NCBI RefSeq assembly: GCF_015356865.1
Contig: NZ_JAAFZA010000055.1
Span: 1-52,378, forward strand
DNA from: Catenulispora pinisilvae
GTDB lineage: Bacteria > Actinomycetota > Actinomycetes > Streptomycetales > Catenulisporaceae
Reading direction: 5' to 3'
Length of the DNA: 52,378 bases
The notes under the pieces are model-generated. The model saw only the letters and a list, made by a program, of their open reading frames with translations, did no database searches and had not been told where the DNA came from. The position numbers and the translations under genes are program-made. Below, piece after piece: positions 18,020 to 26,367 of this stretch; the first letter of the stretch is position 1, and each line of letters starts with the position of its first letter.

Positions 18020-19032
18020 CCGCGCCCACCACGTCGCTGGACCCGGGGCTGGACCCCGAGGCCGGGACCGAGGCCGGGACCGAGGGCATCGGCATCGCGG
18101 AGGCGGATCCCGAGGAGAACCAGGCCACTGTGACGCCCGAGCCGGCTCAGGCCCCGGCTCCGGAGCCGGCCCGGCCCCGGCAGTCGGCCGCCGCTGTGCG
18201 CGCCACGCTGCGCGCCGGCCGGGGCCGGCGGATCGTGCGGACGGTGGCCACGGCGGCGAGCCTGCTGTCCGTACTCATCCTCGGGTTCGCCGGCTACGCA
18301 TACGGATTGTCCCGGCTCCAGGAGCAGCACAGCCAGGCCAACCTCTATCGGGTGCTGGCCGCCGAGCTCGCGCAGGCGACGGCGCCGGTCGGCCCGTCGC
18401 CGGACGGGGTCCCGCTGGCCATCATGGACATCCCGGCGATCGGGGTGCACCAGGCGGTTGTCGTCGAGGGCACCACCGGCGCCGACTTGGCCAAGGGGCC
18501 CGGGCACCGCCGGGACACCGTGCTGCCCGGCCAGCCCGGGGTCAGCGTGGTGATGGGGCGGAACGGCACGTTCGGCGCGCCGTTCGCCGCGCTGACCGGG
18601 CTCCAGCTCGGTGACAAGATCAACTTCACCACCGGCGAGGGCACCTTCACCTACACCGTGAACGCCTTCGGCCAGGGGTCCAAGCCGATCGTCGACCCCT
18701 TCAAGAACCGGTTGGTGCTGGCCACCGGCGACTCGACCTGGATCCCGACCCACGCCGTCTATGTCGGTGCGCACCTGGACGGCGAGCCCGCGGACGGCTC
18801 CGGACAGCGCGGCACGCAAAGCGACCTGGACAAGCCGCTGGCCTCCGACACCGACGCCTGGCCCGTGTTGCAGCTGTGGGCGCTGGCCCTGGCCCTGGCG
18901 GTGGCCGCGACGGTCGCGCTGACCGCGGTGTGGAACCGGCGCGCCGTCTACCTGTCCATGGCGCCGGTGCTGGCCGCGCTCCTGTGGTGCGTGTACGAGA
19001 ACGCCGCCATCTTGCTGCCGAACCTCAACTGA
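18016..19032 (+). CDS. Sortase-fold protein lacking catalytic His and Cys
   Basis: A 338-residue membrane protein: acidic/Pro-rich cytoplasmic leader, helix 73-97, extracytoplasmic sortase-like beta-barrel about 130-255, two helices 284-306 and 311-330. The barrel follows the class E/D sortase pattern: [65 protein letters not shown]. Where active sortases have G-H-R ahead of TFGAPF this has G-R-N (R182), and where they have T-C-x-P this has T-G-D-S (G238). The usual arginine after the cysteine is also not evident. So it should not transpeptidate. It sits between the stalked binding protein (4-bp overlap) and PstB, suggesting a scaffold or binding role in the transporter. Confidence 0.78.
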   Translation: MTAPTTSLDPGLDPEAGTEAGTEGIGIAEADPEENQATVTPEPAQAPAPEPARPRQSAAAVRATLRAGRGRRIVRTVATAASLLSVLILGFAGYAYGLSRLQEQHSQANLYRVLAAELAQATAPVGPSPDGVPLAIMDIPAIGVHQAVVVEGTTGADLAKGPGHRRDTVLPGQPGVSVVMGRNGTFGAPFAALTGLQLGDKINFTTGEGTFTYTVNAFGQGSKPIVDPFKNRLVLATGDSTWIPTHAVYVGAHLDGEPADGSGQRGTQSDLDKPLASDTDAWPVLQLWALALALAVAATVALTAVWNRRAVYLSMAPVLAALLWCVYENAAILLPNLN

Positions 19033-19045
19033 ACCTGGGACCACG

Positions 19046-19951
19046 ATGACCGAGATAGAAGAGCACGGCGGGGTGGCGACGGCCTCGGCCGCGGACGCCC
19101 CCACCGAGCAGCTGCCGCCGGTTCGGCCCGGCCCCGGCTCGGCCGCGGGTCCGGACGGGGCCGGGGCCGTGGGCCGCCTGTCCAGCCTGGAGACCCGCGA
19201 CCTGTCGGCCTGGTTCGGCGACCACAAGGTGCTGGAGCGGGTGTCGCTGACCATGGCGCCCGGCGAGGTGACGGCCCTGATCGGGCCGTCGGGCTGCGGG
19301 AAGTCCACGTATCTGCGGATCCTGAACCGCATGCACGAGATGGTGAAGTCGGCGCAGCTGGCCGGCCAGGTGCTGCTGGACGGCGCCGACATCTACTCGC
19401 CGGGCCGGCGCCCGGCCGACGTCCGGGCCCGGGTGGGCATGGTGTTCCAGCGCCCGAACCCGTTCCCGGCGATGTCCATCTACGACAACGTGGTCAGCGG
19501 TCTGAAACTGGCCGGGATCAGGGCCGGCAAAGCGCGGCGCGACGAGCTGGTGGAGACCAGCTTGACCCAGGCCGGTCTGTGGATCGAGGTCCGCAACCGG
19601 CTCCGCGCGCCCGGCGGCGCGCTGTCCGGCGGCCAGCAGCAGCGGCTGTGCATCGCCCGCTCGCTGGCCGTGGAGCCGGACGTGCTGCTGATGGACGAGC
19701 CCTGTTCCGCCCTGGACCCGACCTCCACCCGCCGGGTCGAGGAGACCATCGCCGACCTGCGCGGCCGGCTGACGATCGTGATCGTCACCCACAACATGCA
19801 GCAGGCCGCGCGCGTTTCGCAGAGCTGCGCGTTCTTCCTGGCCACGCACGACACGCCGGGCCGGATCGTGGAGGCCGGGCCGACGCGGCAGCTGTTCGAG
19901 GACCCGCAGGACGAGCGGACCTCGGACTACGTGAACGGCCGGTTCGGATAA
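19046..19951 (+). CDS. pstB: Phosphate-type ABC transporter ATPase PstB
   Basis: A 301-residue cytoplasmic ATPase driving the PstCA channel. Walker [10 protein letters not shown] at 80-88, Q-loop VFQRPNPFP, signature LSGGQQQR at 193-200, Walker B LLMDEP, H-loop VTHNMQQA: all intact, and RPNPFP plus NMQQA are PstB-specific. An unusual 45-residue Pro/Gly-rich leader precedes the domain. It begins 13 bp after the sortase-like gene and closes the operon that starts at 11254. No PhoU follows, as would be expected in many pst operons. Confidence 0.94.
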   Translation: MTEIEEHGGVATASAADAPTEQLPPVRPGPGSAAGPDGAGAVGRLSSLETRDLSAWFGDHKVLERVSLTMAPGEVTALIGPSGCGKSTYLRILNRMHEMVKSAQLAGQVLLDGADIYSPGRRPADVRARVGMVFQRPNPFPAMSIYDNVVSGLKLAGIRAGKARRDELVETSLTQAGLWIEVRNRLRAPGGALSGGQQQRLCIARSLAVEPDVLLMDEPCSALDPTSTRRVEETIADLRGRLTIVIVTHNMQQAARVSQSCAFFLATHDTPGRIVEAGPTRQLFEDPQDERTSDYVNGRFG

Positions 19952-20030
19952 GCCCGGAACGGGTTTCGTGCGGCGCCGCCGGGTCTTGAGGGCCCGGCGG
20001 CGCCGTGCTGTGCGCGCCGCCCGGCCGGGG

Positions 20031-20981
20031 TCAGAACACCGACCAGCCGGTGGCCGCGCTGAACCGGTCCAGAGCCTCCACCCCGGCCACCGAGTTCCCG
20101 TGCGGGTCCAGTCCCGGCGACCACACGCACAGCGCCGCGCGGCCCGGGACCACGGCGACGATGCCGCCGCCCACGCCGCTCTTGCCGGGCAGGCCCACCC
20201 GGAAGGCGAAGTCGCCCGCGGCGTCGTAGGCGCCGCAGGTCATCATCAGGGCGTTGACCCGCTTGGCGCCCAGGACCGGGAGCAGCCGGGTGCCGTCGGT
20301 GCGGACGCCGTGCCGGGCCAGGAACAGCGCCGCCATCGCGGTCTCGGCGCAGCTCATGGCGATCGAGCAGTGCCGGAAGTAGTGCTCGGCGGTGAGGTCC
20401 ACCGGGTTCTCGATGTTGCCGTAGGCGGCCATGAAGTGGGCCAGGGCCAGGTTCAGGTCGCCGTGCTCGGCTTCGGAGGCGGCCACCGCGCCGTCGATGG
20501 TGACCGTGTGGTCGTCGGACTCGGCGCGCAGGAAGTCCAGGACGGCGCCCGCCGCGTCGCCGGTCTGGGTCTGGAGGATGTCGGTGACGACCAGCGCCCC
20601 GGCGTTGATGAACGGGTTGCGCGGGATACCGCGTTCGTACTCCAGCTGGATCAGCGAGTTGAACGCGTTGCCGGACGGCTCCACGCCCACCCGGCCGCGC
20701 AGCGCCCCGGCGTCCCCGGCCATCACCAGGGCCAGGGTGAACACCTTCGAGATGCTTTGCAGCGAGAAGCGCTCCCGGAAGTCGCCCACGCCGTACAGGT
20801 GGCCGTCGACGGTGGCCAGGGCCATCCCGAAGCGGTCCGGCGGCACATTGGCGAGCGCCGGTATGTAGTCCGCCACGCGTCCTTCGCCGACGTAGGGCGC
20901 CACCTCGTCCGCGATCCACTCCAGCAGCGCGTCGTAGGCGATGTCGTCCACCGAGACCGCCGCGCCCTCCTCAGCCGCCAT
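20031..20981 (-). CDS. glsA: Glutaminase A
   Basis: A 316-residue cytoplasmic enzyme hydrolysing glutamine to glutamate and ammonia. The serine-beta-lactamase-like fold shows the catalytic S-x-x-K motif SISK at 76-79, the YERGIPRNPFINAGAL stretch, and GLPGKSGVGGGI with the KSG triad element near the C-terminus. ATG at 20981 overlaps the end of a small upstream ORF by 11 bp, so coupling is likely. Convergent with pstB (80 bp apart). Confidence 0.93.
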   Translation of the reverse strand: MAAEEGAAVSVDDIAYDALLEWIADEVAPYVGEGRVADYIPALANVPPDRFGMALATVDGHLYGVGDFRERFSLQSISKVFTLALVMAGDAGALRGRVGVEPSGNAFNSLIQLEYERGIPRNPFINAGALVVTDILQTQTGDAAGAVLDFLRAESDDHTVTIDGAVAASEAEHGDLNLALAHFMAAYGNIENPVDLTAEHYFRHCSIAMSCAETAMAALFLARHGVRTDGTRLLPVLGAKRVNALMMTCGAYDAAGDFAFRVGLPGKSGVGGGIVAVVPGRAALCVWSPGLDPHGNSVAGVEALDRFSAATGWSVF

Positions 20982-21171
20982 CTGCGGCGCACCCCGGGAT
21001 GTCCAACCGGGCCTGGATGTCGGCCGCCCACTGCCGGTCGTGTGTGGTCTCCATGAACTCTTTCCAGTCGGTCAGCAGATAGGTCTGTCCCACCGTACGG
21101 GCGCTGAGGAGTAATGGCTTTCCGGCATTCAGGATCCCCCCGGCGAACTCGTCCGGGGTGAGATCGATCAC
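20971..21171 (-). CDS. Small ORF upstream of and overlapping glsA
   Basis: A 66-residue frame beginning at GTG 21171 (VIDLTPDEFAGGILNAGKPL). It has high G/C third positions, a TTA codon (leucine 20), and ends inside the first codons of glsA. The sequence looks like a small soluble protein (LLTDWKEFMETTHDRQWAAD), with no recognised family. The Shine-Dalgarno is weak. It may be a real co-translated protein or a coupling leader. It begins just upstream of, and divergent from, the histidine kinase gene. Confidence 0.45.
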   Translation of the reverse strand: MIDLTPDEFAGGILNAGKPLLLSARTVGQTYLLTDWKEFMETTHDRQWAADIQARLDIPGCAADGG

Positions 21172-21255
21172 GCCGTGGTGCCGGAACTGCGCGCGCTGCT
21201 CACGATCCCATCGCTCCCCTACGAAAGGAGGACGTGCGCCGATCCGTGGGACACC

Positions 21256-21261
21256 TACGCT
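21256..21261 (+). promoter_or_regulatory. -10 element for a leaderless transcript (histidine kinase)
   Basis: TACGCT ends 6 nt before the GTG at 21268, the distance from a -10 box to a transcription start, so the mRNA probably begins at the start codon. The same 15 bases, TACGCTGAAGGGGTG, occur at 26356. Confidence 0.55.
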
Positions 21262-21267
21262 GAAGGG

Positions 21268-22596
21268 GTGAAATCTCCGTCCTGGCTTCCGCGCGCCCGC
21301 GACCTCGCGGTGATGTCGCTGGCCCTGATGGAGGCGCTGGCGGACCTGCTGGAGGACGAGTACTCGCACCACGACCTGGCGATGGCGCTCTGGCAGACCT
21401 CGCTGGCGGTGGTCGGGACGGTCGCCCTGTGGTGGCGCCGGTCGCACACCGAGCGCGTGACCGTGGTGGCGATGGTGCTGTGCGTCGCCGGCCAGGTGCA
21501 GGTCCCGCTGGCGATGATGCTCTTCGCCCTGGCGGTGAAGCGCCGGGACCGCTGGATGCTGGTCCTCACCGCCGTCGCCTACGTCGCCTTCCTGGCCGAG
21601 ACCGCCGTCCAGAACCACGACGTGACCTTGGGCGACCTGGTGACGACCCTGCTGGTGGTCCTGGTCCTGACGCTGTCCGGCGCCTACTTCGGGGCCCGCC
21701 ACGACCGCCTGGTGGCCCTCCAGGAGCGCGCGGAGCGGGCCGAGGCCGAGCAGGAGGCGCGGGCCGAGGCCGCCCGGCTGGCCGAACGGGCCCGGATCGC
21801 CCGCGAGATGCACGACGTGCTGGCGCACCGGATCTCGCTGATCGCGCTGCACGCCGGCGGCCTGGAGATCACCGAGCGCCCCGAGCCCGCCGCCGCCCGG
21901 CAGACCGCCGGCCTGATCCGGGAGACCGCGCGCTCGGCGCTGGAGGACCTGCGCGACGTGCTCGGCGTGCTGGCCAGCGGCGACACCTCGGCCCCGCTGG
22001 CCCCGCAGCCGCGCTTCGCCGACATCGCCGCGCTGGTCGAGCGCTCGGCCGCGGCCGGGGTGTCGGTGCGGCTGGTGCCGAACAGCAGCCTGGGCCTGGA
22101 AGCCGAGGTGCCCGAGGCGGTCGGCCGCGCCGCCTACCGGGTGGTCCAGGAGGCGCTGACCAACATCCACAAGCACGCCGCCTCGGCCGCCAGCGCGGTC
22201 CGGCTGTCCGGCGCCCCGGGCATCGGCCTGGAGGTGCGCGTGGAGAACCAGGCGCCGCAGGCCGTGGGCACCTCGCTGCCCGGCGCCGGCTCGGGTCTGG
22301 CCGGGCTGCGCGAGCGGGTCGAGGTGGCCGGCGGCTCGTTCGAGGCCGGTCCGACCTTGCGCGGCGGCTTCCTGGTGCTGGCCTGGCTGCCCTGGCCGGA
22401 GAATGGGACCAAGGAGGAGGCGGACTACGGCGTGATCGTCACTCCCTCCGCCCGCTCCCACCCCGGGAACCTCAAGAAGGACCCCGAGAATCCGGCCGGT
22501 GCCGCCTGCGCCGCCGATGATGACCAGAACCACGCCGGCCGCACCGCCGGCCCCGCCGACCGCCGCCTGATCCCCGCCCCGGAGCCCGCCGCATGA
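21268..22596 (+). CDS. NarL-family sensor histidine kinase
   Basis: A 442-residue kinase. About five membrane helices in residues 15-140 with little extracytoplasmic sequence, a coiled coil at 145-175 (RLVALQERAERAEAEQEAR), then the HisKA_3 dimerisation box EMHDVLAHRISLIALHAGG with the phosphoacceptor His182. The HATPase region has VVQEALTNIHKHA and GSGLAGLRERVEVAGGSF. After the ATPase about 60 residues of polar, disordered-looking sequence extend the protein. The GTG at 21268 is preferred because a -10 lies just upstream. It overlaps the response-regulator gene by 4 bp. The signal is unknown. Confidence 0.9.
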   Translation: MKSPSWLPRARDLAVMSLALMEALADLLEDEYSHHDLAMALWQTSLAVVGTVALWWRRSHTERVTVVAMVLCVAGQVQVPLAMMLFALAVKRRDRWMLVLTAVAYVAFLAETAVQNHDVTLGDLVTTLLVVLVLTLSGAYFGARHDRLVALQERAERAEAEQEARAEAARLAERARIAREMHDVLAHRISLIALHAGGLEITERPEPAAARQTAGLIRETARSALEDLRDVLGVLASGDTSAPLAPQPRFADIAALVERSAAAGVSVRLVPNSSLGLEAEVPEAVGRAAYRVVQEALTNIHKHAASAASAVRLSGAPGIGLEVRVENQAPQAVGTSLPGAGSGLAGLRERVEVAGGSFEAGPTLRGGFLVLAWLPWPENGTKEEADYGVIVTPSARSHPGNLKKDPENPAGAACAADDDQNHAGRTAGPADRRLIPAPEPAA

Positions 22597-23252
22597 TCCG
22601 CATTCTGCTCGTCGACGACGAGAGCCTGGTCCGCGCGGGTCTGCGCACCATCCTGGAGTCCGCCGAGGACCTGCGGGTGGTGGCCGAGGCCGAGGACGGC
22701 TCCCAGGTGATCGACGCGCTCGCGGCGCACCGCCCGGACGTGGTGCTGATGGACGTCCGGATGCCGCGCGTGGACGGCCTGGAGGCGCTGCGCCGGGTCC
22801 AGGCCACCCCCGACCCGCCGCCGGTGGTCATGCTCACCACCTTCGACCTGGACGCGTACATCTTCGAGGCGCTGCGCCTGGGTGCCACCGGCTTCCTGCT
22901 GAAGGACACCCCGCCGCGCGACCTGGTCTCGGCGATGCGCGTGGTGGCCCGCGGCGACGCGATGCTGTCGCCGCCGGTGACCAAGCGGCTGCTGGACCAC
23001 TACACCGGCCTGCGCGTCGCGGACCGCGCGGAGCAGGCGGTGAAGCTGCTGTCCGACCTGACGCCGCGCGAGCGGGACGTGCTCGCCGAGGTGGCGCGGG
23101 GGCTGTCGAACGCGCAGATCGGCAAGAACCTGTTTCTGAGCGAGGCGACGGTGAAGGCGCACGTGTCCCGGGTGATGGCCAAGCTCGGCGTGGCGAACCG
23201 GGTGCAGGCGGCGTTGGTGGGGCGCGATGCGGGGCTGCTCGACGAAGCGTGA
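22593..23252 (+). CDS. NarL/FixJ-family response regulator
   Basis: A 219-residue DNA-binding regulator partnered with the kinase encoded immediately upstream (ATGA overlap). The receiver domain has the acidic pair DDE at 8-10, phosphoacceptor Asp54 in VVLMDVRMP, Thr/Lys switch residues (MLTTFD, LLKD). The LuxR-type HTH at about 152-215 has LTPRERDVLAEVARGLSNAQIGKNLFLSEATVKAHVSRVMAKL. Targets cannot be inferred. Confidence 0.94.
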   Translation: MIRILLVDDESLVRAGLRTILESAEDLRVVAEAEDGSQVIDALAAHRPDVVLMDVRMPRVDGLEALRRVQATPDPPPVVMLTTFDLDAYIFEALRLGATGFLLKDTPPRDLVSAMRVVARGDAMLSPPVTKRLLDHYTGLRVADRAEQAVKLLSDLTPRERDVLAEVARGLSNAQIGKNLFLSEATVKAHVSRVMAKLGVANRVQAALVGRDAGLLDEA

Positions 23253-23363
23253 GCGCGGCCCCGGCCCCCGGACGCCGGTCACAGGACCGCCGCAAGCCTG
23301 TGATCAGCCGGTTCCGCCGTCCCGGATTCCCTCGCCGGCACCCCGCTTGTCAGAAGGTCGGGC

Positions 23364-23369
23364 TATCGT
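23364..23369 (+). promoter_or_regulatory. -10 element for a leaderless transcript (ECF sigma gene)
   Basis: TATCGT, 7 nt ahead of the GTG at 23377. This placement favours that GTG over the in-frame GTG at 23368, which overlaps the motif. No convincing -35 was found. Confidence 0.45.
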
Positions 23370-23376
23370 GAAAAAC

Positions 23377-24363
23377 GTGTCCACGACCACAGATCGCGAC
23401 GCCGTCGCCGAGCAGCTCGAACCCTTCCGCCGCGAGCTGACCGCCTATTGCTACCGGATGCTGGGCTCCGCGTTCGAGGCCGAGGACGCGGTGCAGGAGA
23501 CGCTGCTGCGGGCCTGGTCGAAGTTCGACGGGTTCCAGGGGCGCTCGCAGTTGCGGACCTGGTTGTACCGGATCGCGACCAATGTGTGCCTGGACATGGC
23601 GCCGGCGGCGCAGCGGCGGGCCCGGCCGATGGACTTGTTCTCGCCGGGGTCGGCGACCGCGCCGAACATGGCGCAGTTGGAGGAGAACATCTGGGTGGGG
23701 CCGATCCCGGACGAGCGGGTGCTCACCGGGGATCCGGCGGAGGTCGCGGTCGGGCGGGAGACCATCCGGCTGGCGTTCATCGCCGCGTTGCAGAAGCTGG
23801 CGCCGCGGCAGCGGGCGGTGCTGATCCTGCGCGAGGTGCTGGCGTGGTCGGCCGCCGAGACCGCCGAGCTGCTGGACTCCTCGGTGGCCTCGGTCAACAG
23901 CGCGTTGCAGCGGGCCCGGGCCACGCTGGCCGAGGGCGGCCCGGCCGGGGACACCGCCGAACCGCTCGACGAGGAACAGCGCGAGTTCCTGGCCAAGTAC
24001 GTGAAGGCCTTCGAGGCCTTCGACATCGACGGTCTGACCGAACTGCTGCGTGCCGACGTCACCTTGAACATGCCGCCCTACCAGCTCTGGCTTCAGGGCA
24101 TCGAGGAGCTGCGCACCTGGTGGGCCGGCCCCGGCAGCGGCTGCCGGGGTTCGCGGCTGCTGCCGGTCCTGGCCAACGGGACGCCGGCGTTCGCGCAGTA
24201 CCGGCCGGCCGAGGACGGCGACGGCTTCACGCCGTGGGCGATCATCGTCCTGGAGATCCGGGACGGGGGACTGGCCGGGATCGGCAGTTACCTGGACACC
24301 GACCGGTTGTTCCCGCTGTTCGGGGTGCCCGCGCGGCTCAAGGCCGACGGCACCCCGGCCTGA
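23377..24363 (+). CDS. ECF sigma factor with SnoaL-like C-terminal domain
   Basis: A 328-residue sigma-70 family factor. Region 2 (about 10-85) includes YCYRMLGSAFEAEDAVQETLLRAW and LRTWLYRIATNVCLD; region 4 (about 130-190) has LAPRQRAVLILREVLAWSAAETAELLDSS. From about 205 a SnoaL/NTF2-like domain (KYVKAFEAFDIDGLTELLRADVTLNMPP) replaces the need for a classical anti-sigma factor. The layout is that of the SigG/SigJ-like groups (TIGR02960-type). No anti-sigma gene is adjacent on this strand, but a STAS-domain gene is convergent 21 bp downstream. Confidence 0.9.
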   Translation: MSTTTDRDAVAEQLEPFRRELTAYCYRMLGSAFEAEDAVQETLLRAWSKFDGFQGRSQLRTWLYRIATNVCLDMAPAAQRRARPMDLFSPGSATAPNMAQLEENIWVGPIPDERVLTGDPAEVAVGRETIRLAFIAALQKLAPRQRAVLILREVLAWSAAETAELLDSSVASVNSALQRARATLAEGGPAGDTAEPLDEEQREFLAKYVKAFEAFDIDGLTELLRADVTLNMPPYQLWLQGIEELRTWWAGPGSGCRGSRLLPVLANGTPAFAQYRPAEDGDGFTPWAIIVLEIRDGGLAGIGSYLDTDRLFPLFGVPARLKADGTPA

Positions 24364-24384
24364 CCTCAGGCTCCGGGCTCGGGC

Positions 24385-24672
24385 TCAGGCTCCGGGCTCC
24401 CGCGCCGGCTCGGGTAACCCCTCCGGCTCCGGGGCGTCATCGGGCCAGCCCTGCGAAGACCCGCCGTCCATCAGGAACACCTCCTCCAGTCCGGTCACCG
24501 CCAGCAGCAGCCGCAGCCGCTCCCCGACCCCGGTGAGCACCAGCTCGCTTCCCCGCCGCCGGGCGTCGAGCCGCCGTCGCGCCAGCCGCTCCAGGTCCGC
24601 CCTGGTCGGCCGCTCGATCGACGAGACGTCGTACCGCTCAATGCGCCTCACGCCATTACAGACCGCTTCCAC
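24385..24672 (-). CDS. STAS-domain protein (anti-sigma antagonist-like)
   Basis: A 95-residue protein whose core, DVSSIERPTRADLERLARRR then ELVLTGVGERLRLLLAVTGL, follows the STAS/MlaB pattern (Asp-x-Ser, then 'L.L.G....L..LL...GL'). The C-terminus is a Pro/Glu tail. STAS proteins act as anti-anti-sigma partners or as sensors; the usual phosphorylatable serine may be S17 or S18 but this is uncertain. GTG start at 24672. Convergent with the ECF sigma gene and divergent from the reductase gene. Confidence 0.7.
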   Translation of the reverse strand: MEAVCNGVRRIERYDVSSIERPTRADLERLARRRLDARRRGSELVLTGVGERLRLLLAVTGLEEVFLMDGGSSQGWPDDAPEPEGLPEPAREPGA

Positions 24673-24784
24673 GGTGTCGATTCATCGTTCCGGGCCGAAA
24701 TTCCCGGCCGCAGCGATGAGTTCCGCCCCGCGCCGTCGTCTGACCCGGTGAAGCGACCGACGATCCCCTCAAGGAGTCACCATC

Positions 24785-25354
24785 ATGCGCACCATCACCG
24801 CGGGCCTGTTCTCCGCCGCCGACGGCGTCGTGGCCGAACCGCAGAACTGGCACTTCCCGTACTTCAACGACGAGCTCGGCGTGGCCGTGATGGAACAGCT
24901 CGGCGCCGCCAAGACCGTGCTGTTCGGCCGCACCACCTACGAGGGGTTCGCCGCCGCCTGGCCGGCCCGCGAGGAGGCCGGCGGCGAGGACTACGAGATG
25001 GCCAAGGCCCTCGGCGACGCGCGCAAGATCGTCGTCTCGCACCGGAAGCTGGACCTCACCTGGCGCAACTCCGAGCAGGTGGAGGGCGACCTGCTGGACT
25101 TCGTCCGCGAGCTCAAGGCCGGGGACGGCGGCCCGATCGGGCTGTCCGGCTCGGTCTCGGTGGTGCGGCAGCTGCTGCGTGCCGGACTGCTCGACGAACT
25201 GCACCTGTTCGTCCACCCGATCGCCCTCGGCCAGGGCCTGCGGGTCTGGCAGGACGACCTGGCCGAGCCGATCAAGCTGCGGCTGATCAAGTGCGACGTC
25301 TTCAAGACCGGCACCCTGCACGTCGTCTACGGCCCGGCCGAGGACGCCGCGTAG
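24785..25354 (+). CDS. Dihydrofolate reductase-fold (RibD C-terminal) family protein
   Basis: A 189-residue NADPH-dependent reductase-fold protein (YwjB/YyaP-like). Starts MRTITAGLFSAADGVVAEPQ, with KTVLFGRTTYEGFAAAWP, then GLSGSVSVVRQLLRAGLLDELHLFVHPIALGQG, the nucleotide-binding and core motifs of the RibD_C family. True reaction unknown. AAGGAG lies 8 nt before the ATG. Convergent with the membrane protein gene, 11 bp between stops. Confidence 0.88.
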   Translation: MRTITAGLFSAADGVVAEPQNWHFPYFNDELGVAVMEQLGAAKTVLFGRTTYEGFAAAWPAREEAGGEDYEMAKALGDARKIVVSHRKLDLTWRNSEQVEGDLLDFVRELKAGDGGPIGLSGSVSVVRQLLRAGLLDELHLFVHPIALGQGLRVWQDDLAEPIKLRLIKCDVFKTGTLHVVYGPAEDAA

Positions 25355-25365
25355 CGGTGGGCCGA

Positions 25366-26211
25366 TCAGTAGGGCCGCGCGCCGCCGTAGGGGTCACGCT
25401 CCTGCGACGGCGCGCTGATCTCCGTCGCCGCGTTCGCTGATTCGTAGCCGCTGTAGCCCGGGGTGGGATCGCCCGACGAGTACGGCGACGTCGGGCTGAA
25501 CGAGTAGTCCTCGCCCGCGCTCTCCGAGTCCGGCGAGCCCGCCGCGGCGGACGGCGACGAGGCCGAGGACGGCGAGTAGTCGGAGTAGTCCGAGTAGTCC
25601 ATCGCCGGGGACGGGTACTCCCGCGTCGCCCTGTCCTCCTGCGCGCCGCCCTCGGTGGACCCGTACACCAGCACCGCCACGAACCCGACCAGCCAGCCGG
25701 CGAACAGCCCGAACGCCAGCCCCAGCGCGATCAGCGTGTAGTAGATGTCGCCGCGCCCGAACCGCGTGCTCCCGGGGCCGTCGGCGAGCCCGGCGGCGAC
25801 CCCGAGTCCGGCGATGGCCGAGCCGGCGATCAGCGCGATCGAGGCCGCCAACCCGGTGACGAACCAGCCGCCGAGGAACAGCGACCAGCGCCCGCGCTCG
25901 GCGCCGACGCCCCGGCAGACCAGCATCAGCAACAGGAACGTGAGGACCACCGCGATCACCGGTTCGGCCAGCATGCCGTAGAAGAGCCGGCCGGGCTCGC
26001 CGCTCTCCTTCGTCGCCCGCCACGCCAGCGTGCTCAGGCCCCTGACGGGACCGGCGATCCAGCTGTGCGCCGCGTCGCCGTTCTCGGCGGACCGGCCGTC
26101 CCGCCAGTGCTGGGTCCACTGATTGTCGAAGGCGGCGACCAGCACCGAGAGCACCAGTGCCGCGAAACCCGCTATAGCCGCCCCGCGTCGCGCGGAGATG
26201 TTCTGAGCCAT
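25366..26211 (-). CDS. Membrane protein with Ser/Tyr-rich cytoplasmic or surface tail
   Basis: A 281-residue protein with four predicted helices (about 10-30, 80-100, 112-138, 158-185) and a low-complexity C-terminal tail of about 85 residues rich in Ser, Tyr, Pro and Gly (YSDYSDYSPSS, SPYSSGDPTPGYSGY). No family recognised. The N-terminus MAQNISARRGAAIAGFAALV may act as a signal anchor. The upstream side faces the thioesterase promoter divergently. Confidence 0.7.
   Translation of the reverse strand: MAQNISARRGAAIAGFAALVLSVLVAAFDNQWTQHWRDGRSAENGDAAHSWIAGPVRGLSTLAWRATKESGEPGRLFYGMLAEPVIAVVLTFLLLMLVCRGVGAERGRWSLFLGGWFVTGLAASIALIAGSAIAGLGVAAGLADGPGSTRFGRGDIYYTLIALGLAFGLFAGWLVGFVAVLVYGSTEGGAQEDRATREYPSPAMDYSDYSDYSPSSASSPSAAAGSPDSESAGEDYSFSPTSPYSSGDPTPGYSGYESANAATEISAPSQERDPYGGARPY
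25574..25600. repeat. 9-bp tandem repeat, three copies
   Basis: GAGTAGTCG, GAGTAGTCC, GAGTAGTCC in the tail of the membrane protein gene, encoding the Ser-Asp-Tyr repeats. In-frame copy-number change would lengthen or shorten the tail without breaking the gene. Confidence 0.6.
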
Positions 26212-26355
26212 CAGACGCCCCCTGTCCTGTGCCCGCTCCCTGACATCTTGTCGCCGGGAGCGTGGCGAGGATAGCCCTTACCCCGCCGTGACCGGCGCTA
26301 TCGTCTCCGGCGGATCGGGATCGATGCCCGGATCGAGGCACGTCCCGGGACGATC

Positions 26356-26361
26356 TACGCT
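26356..26361 (+). promoter_or_regulatory. -10 element for a leaderless transcript (thioesterase)
   Basis: TACGCT, GAAGGG, then GTG at 26368: identical to the arrangement at 21256-21270 over 15 bases. Confidence 0.55.
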
Positions 26362-26367
26362 GAAGGG

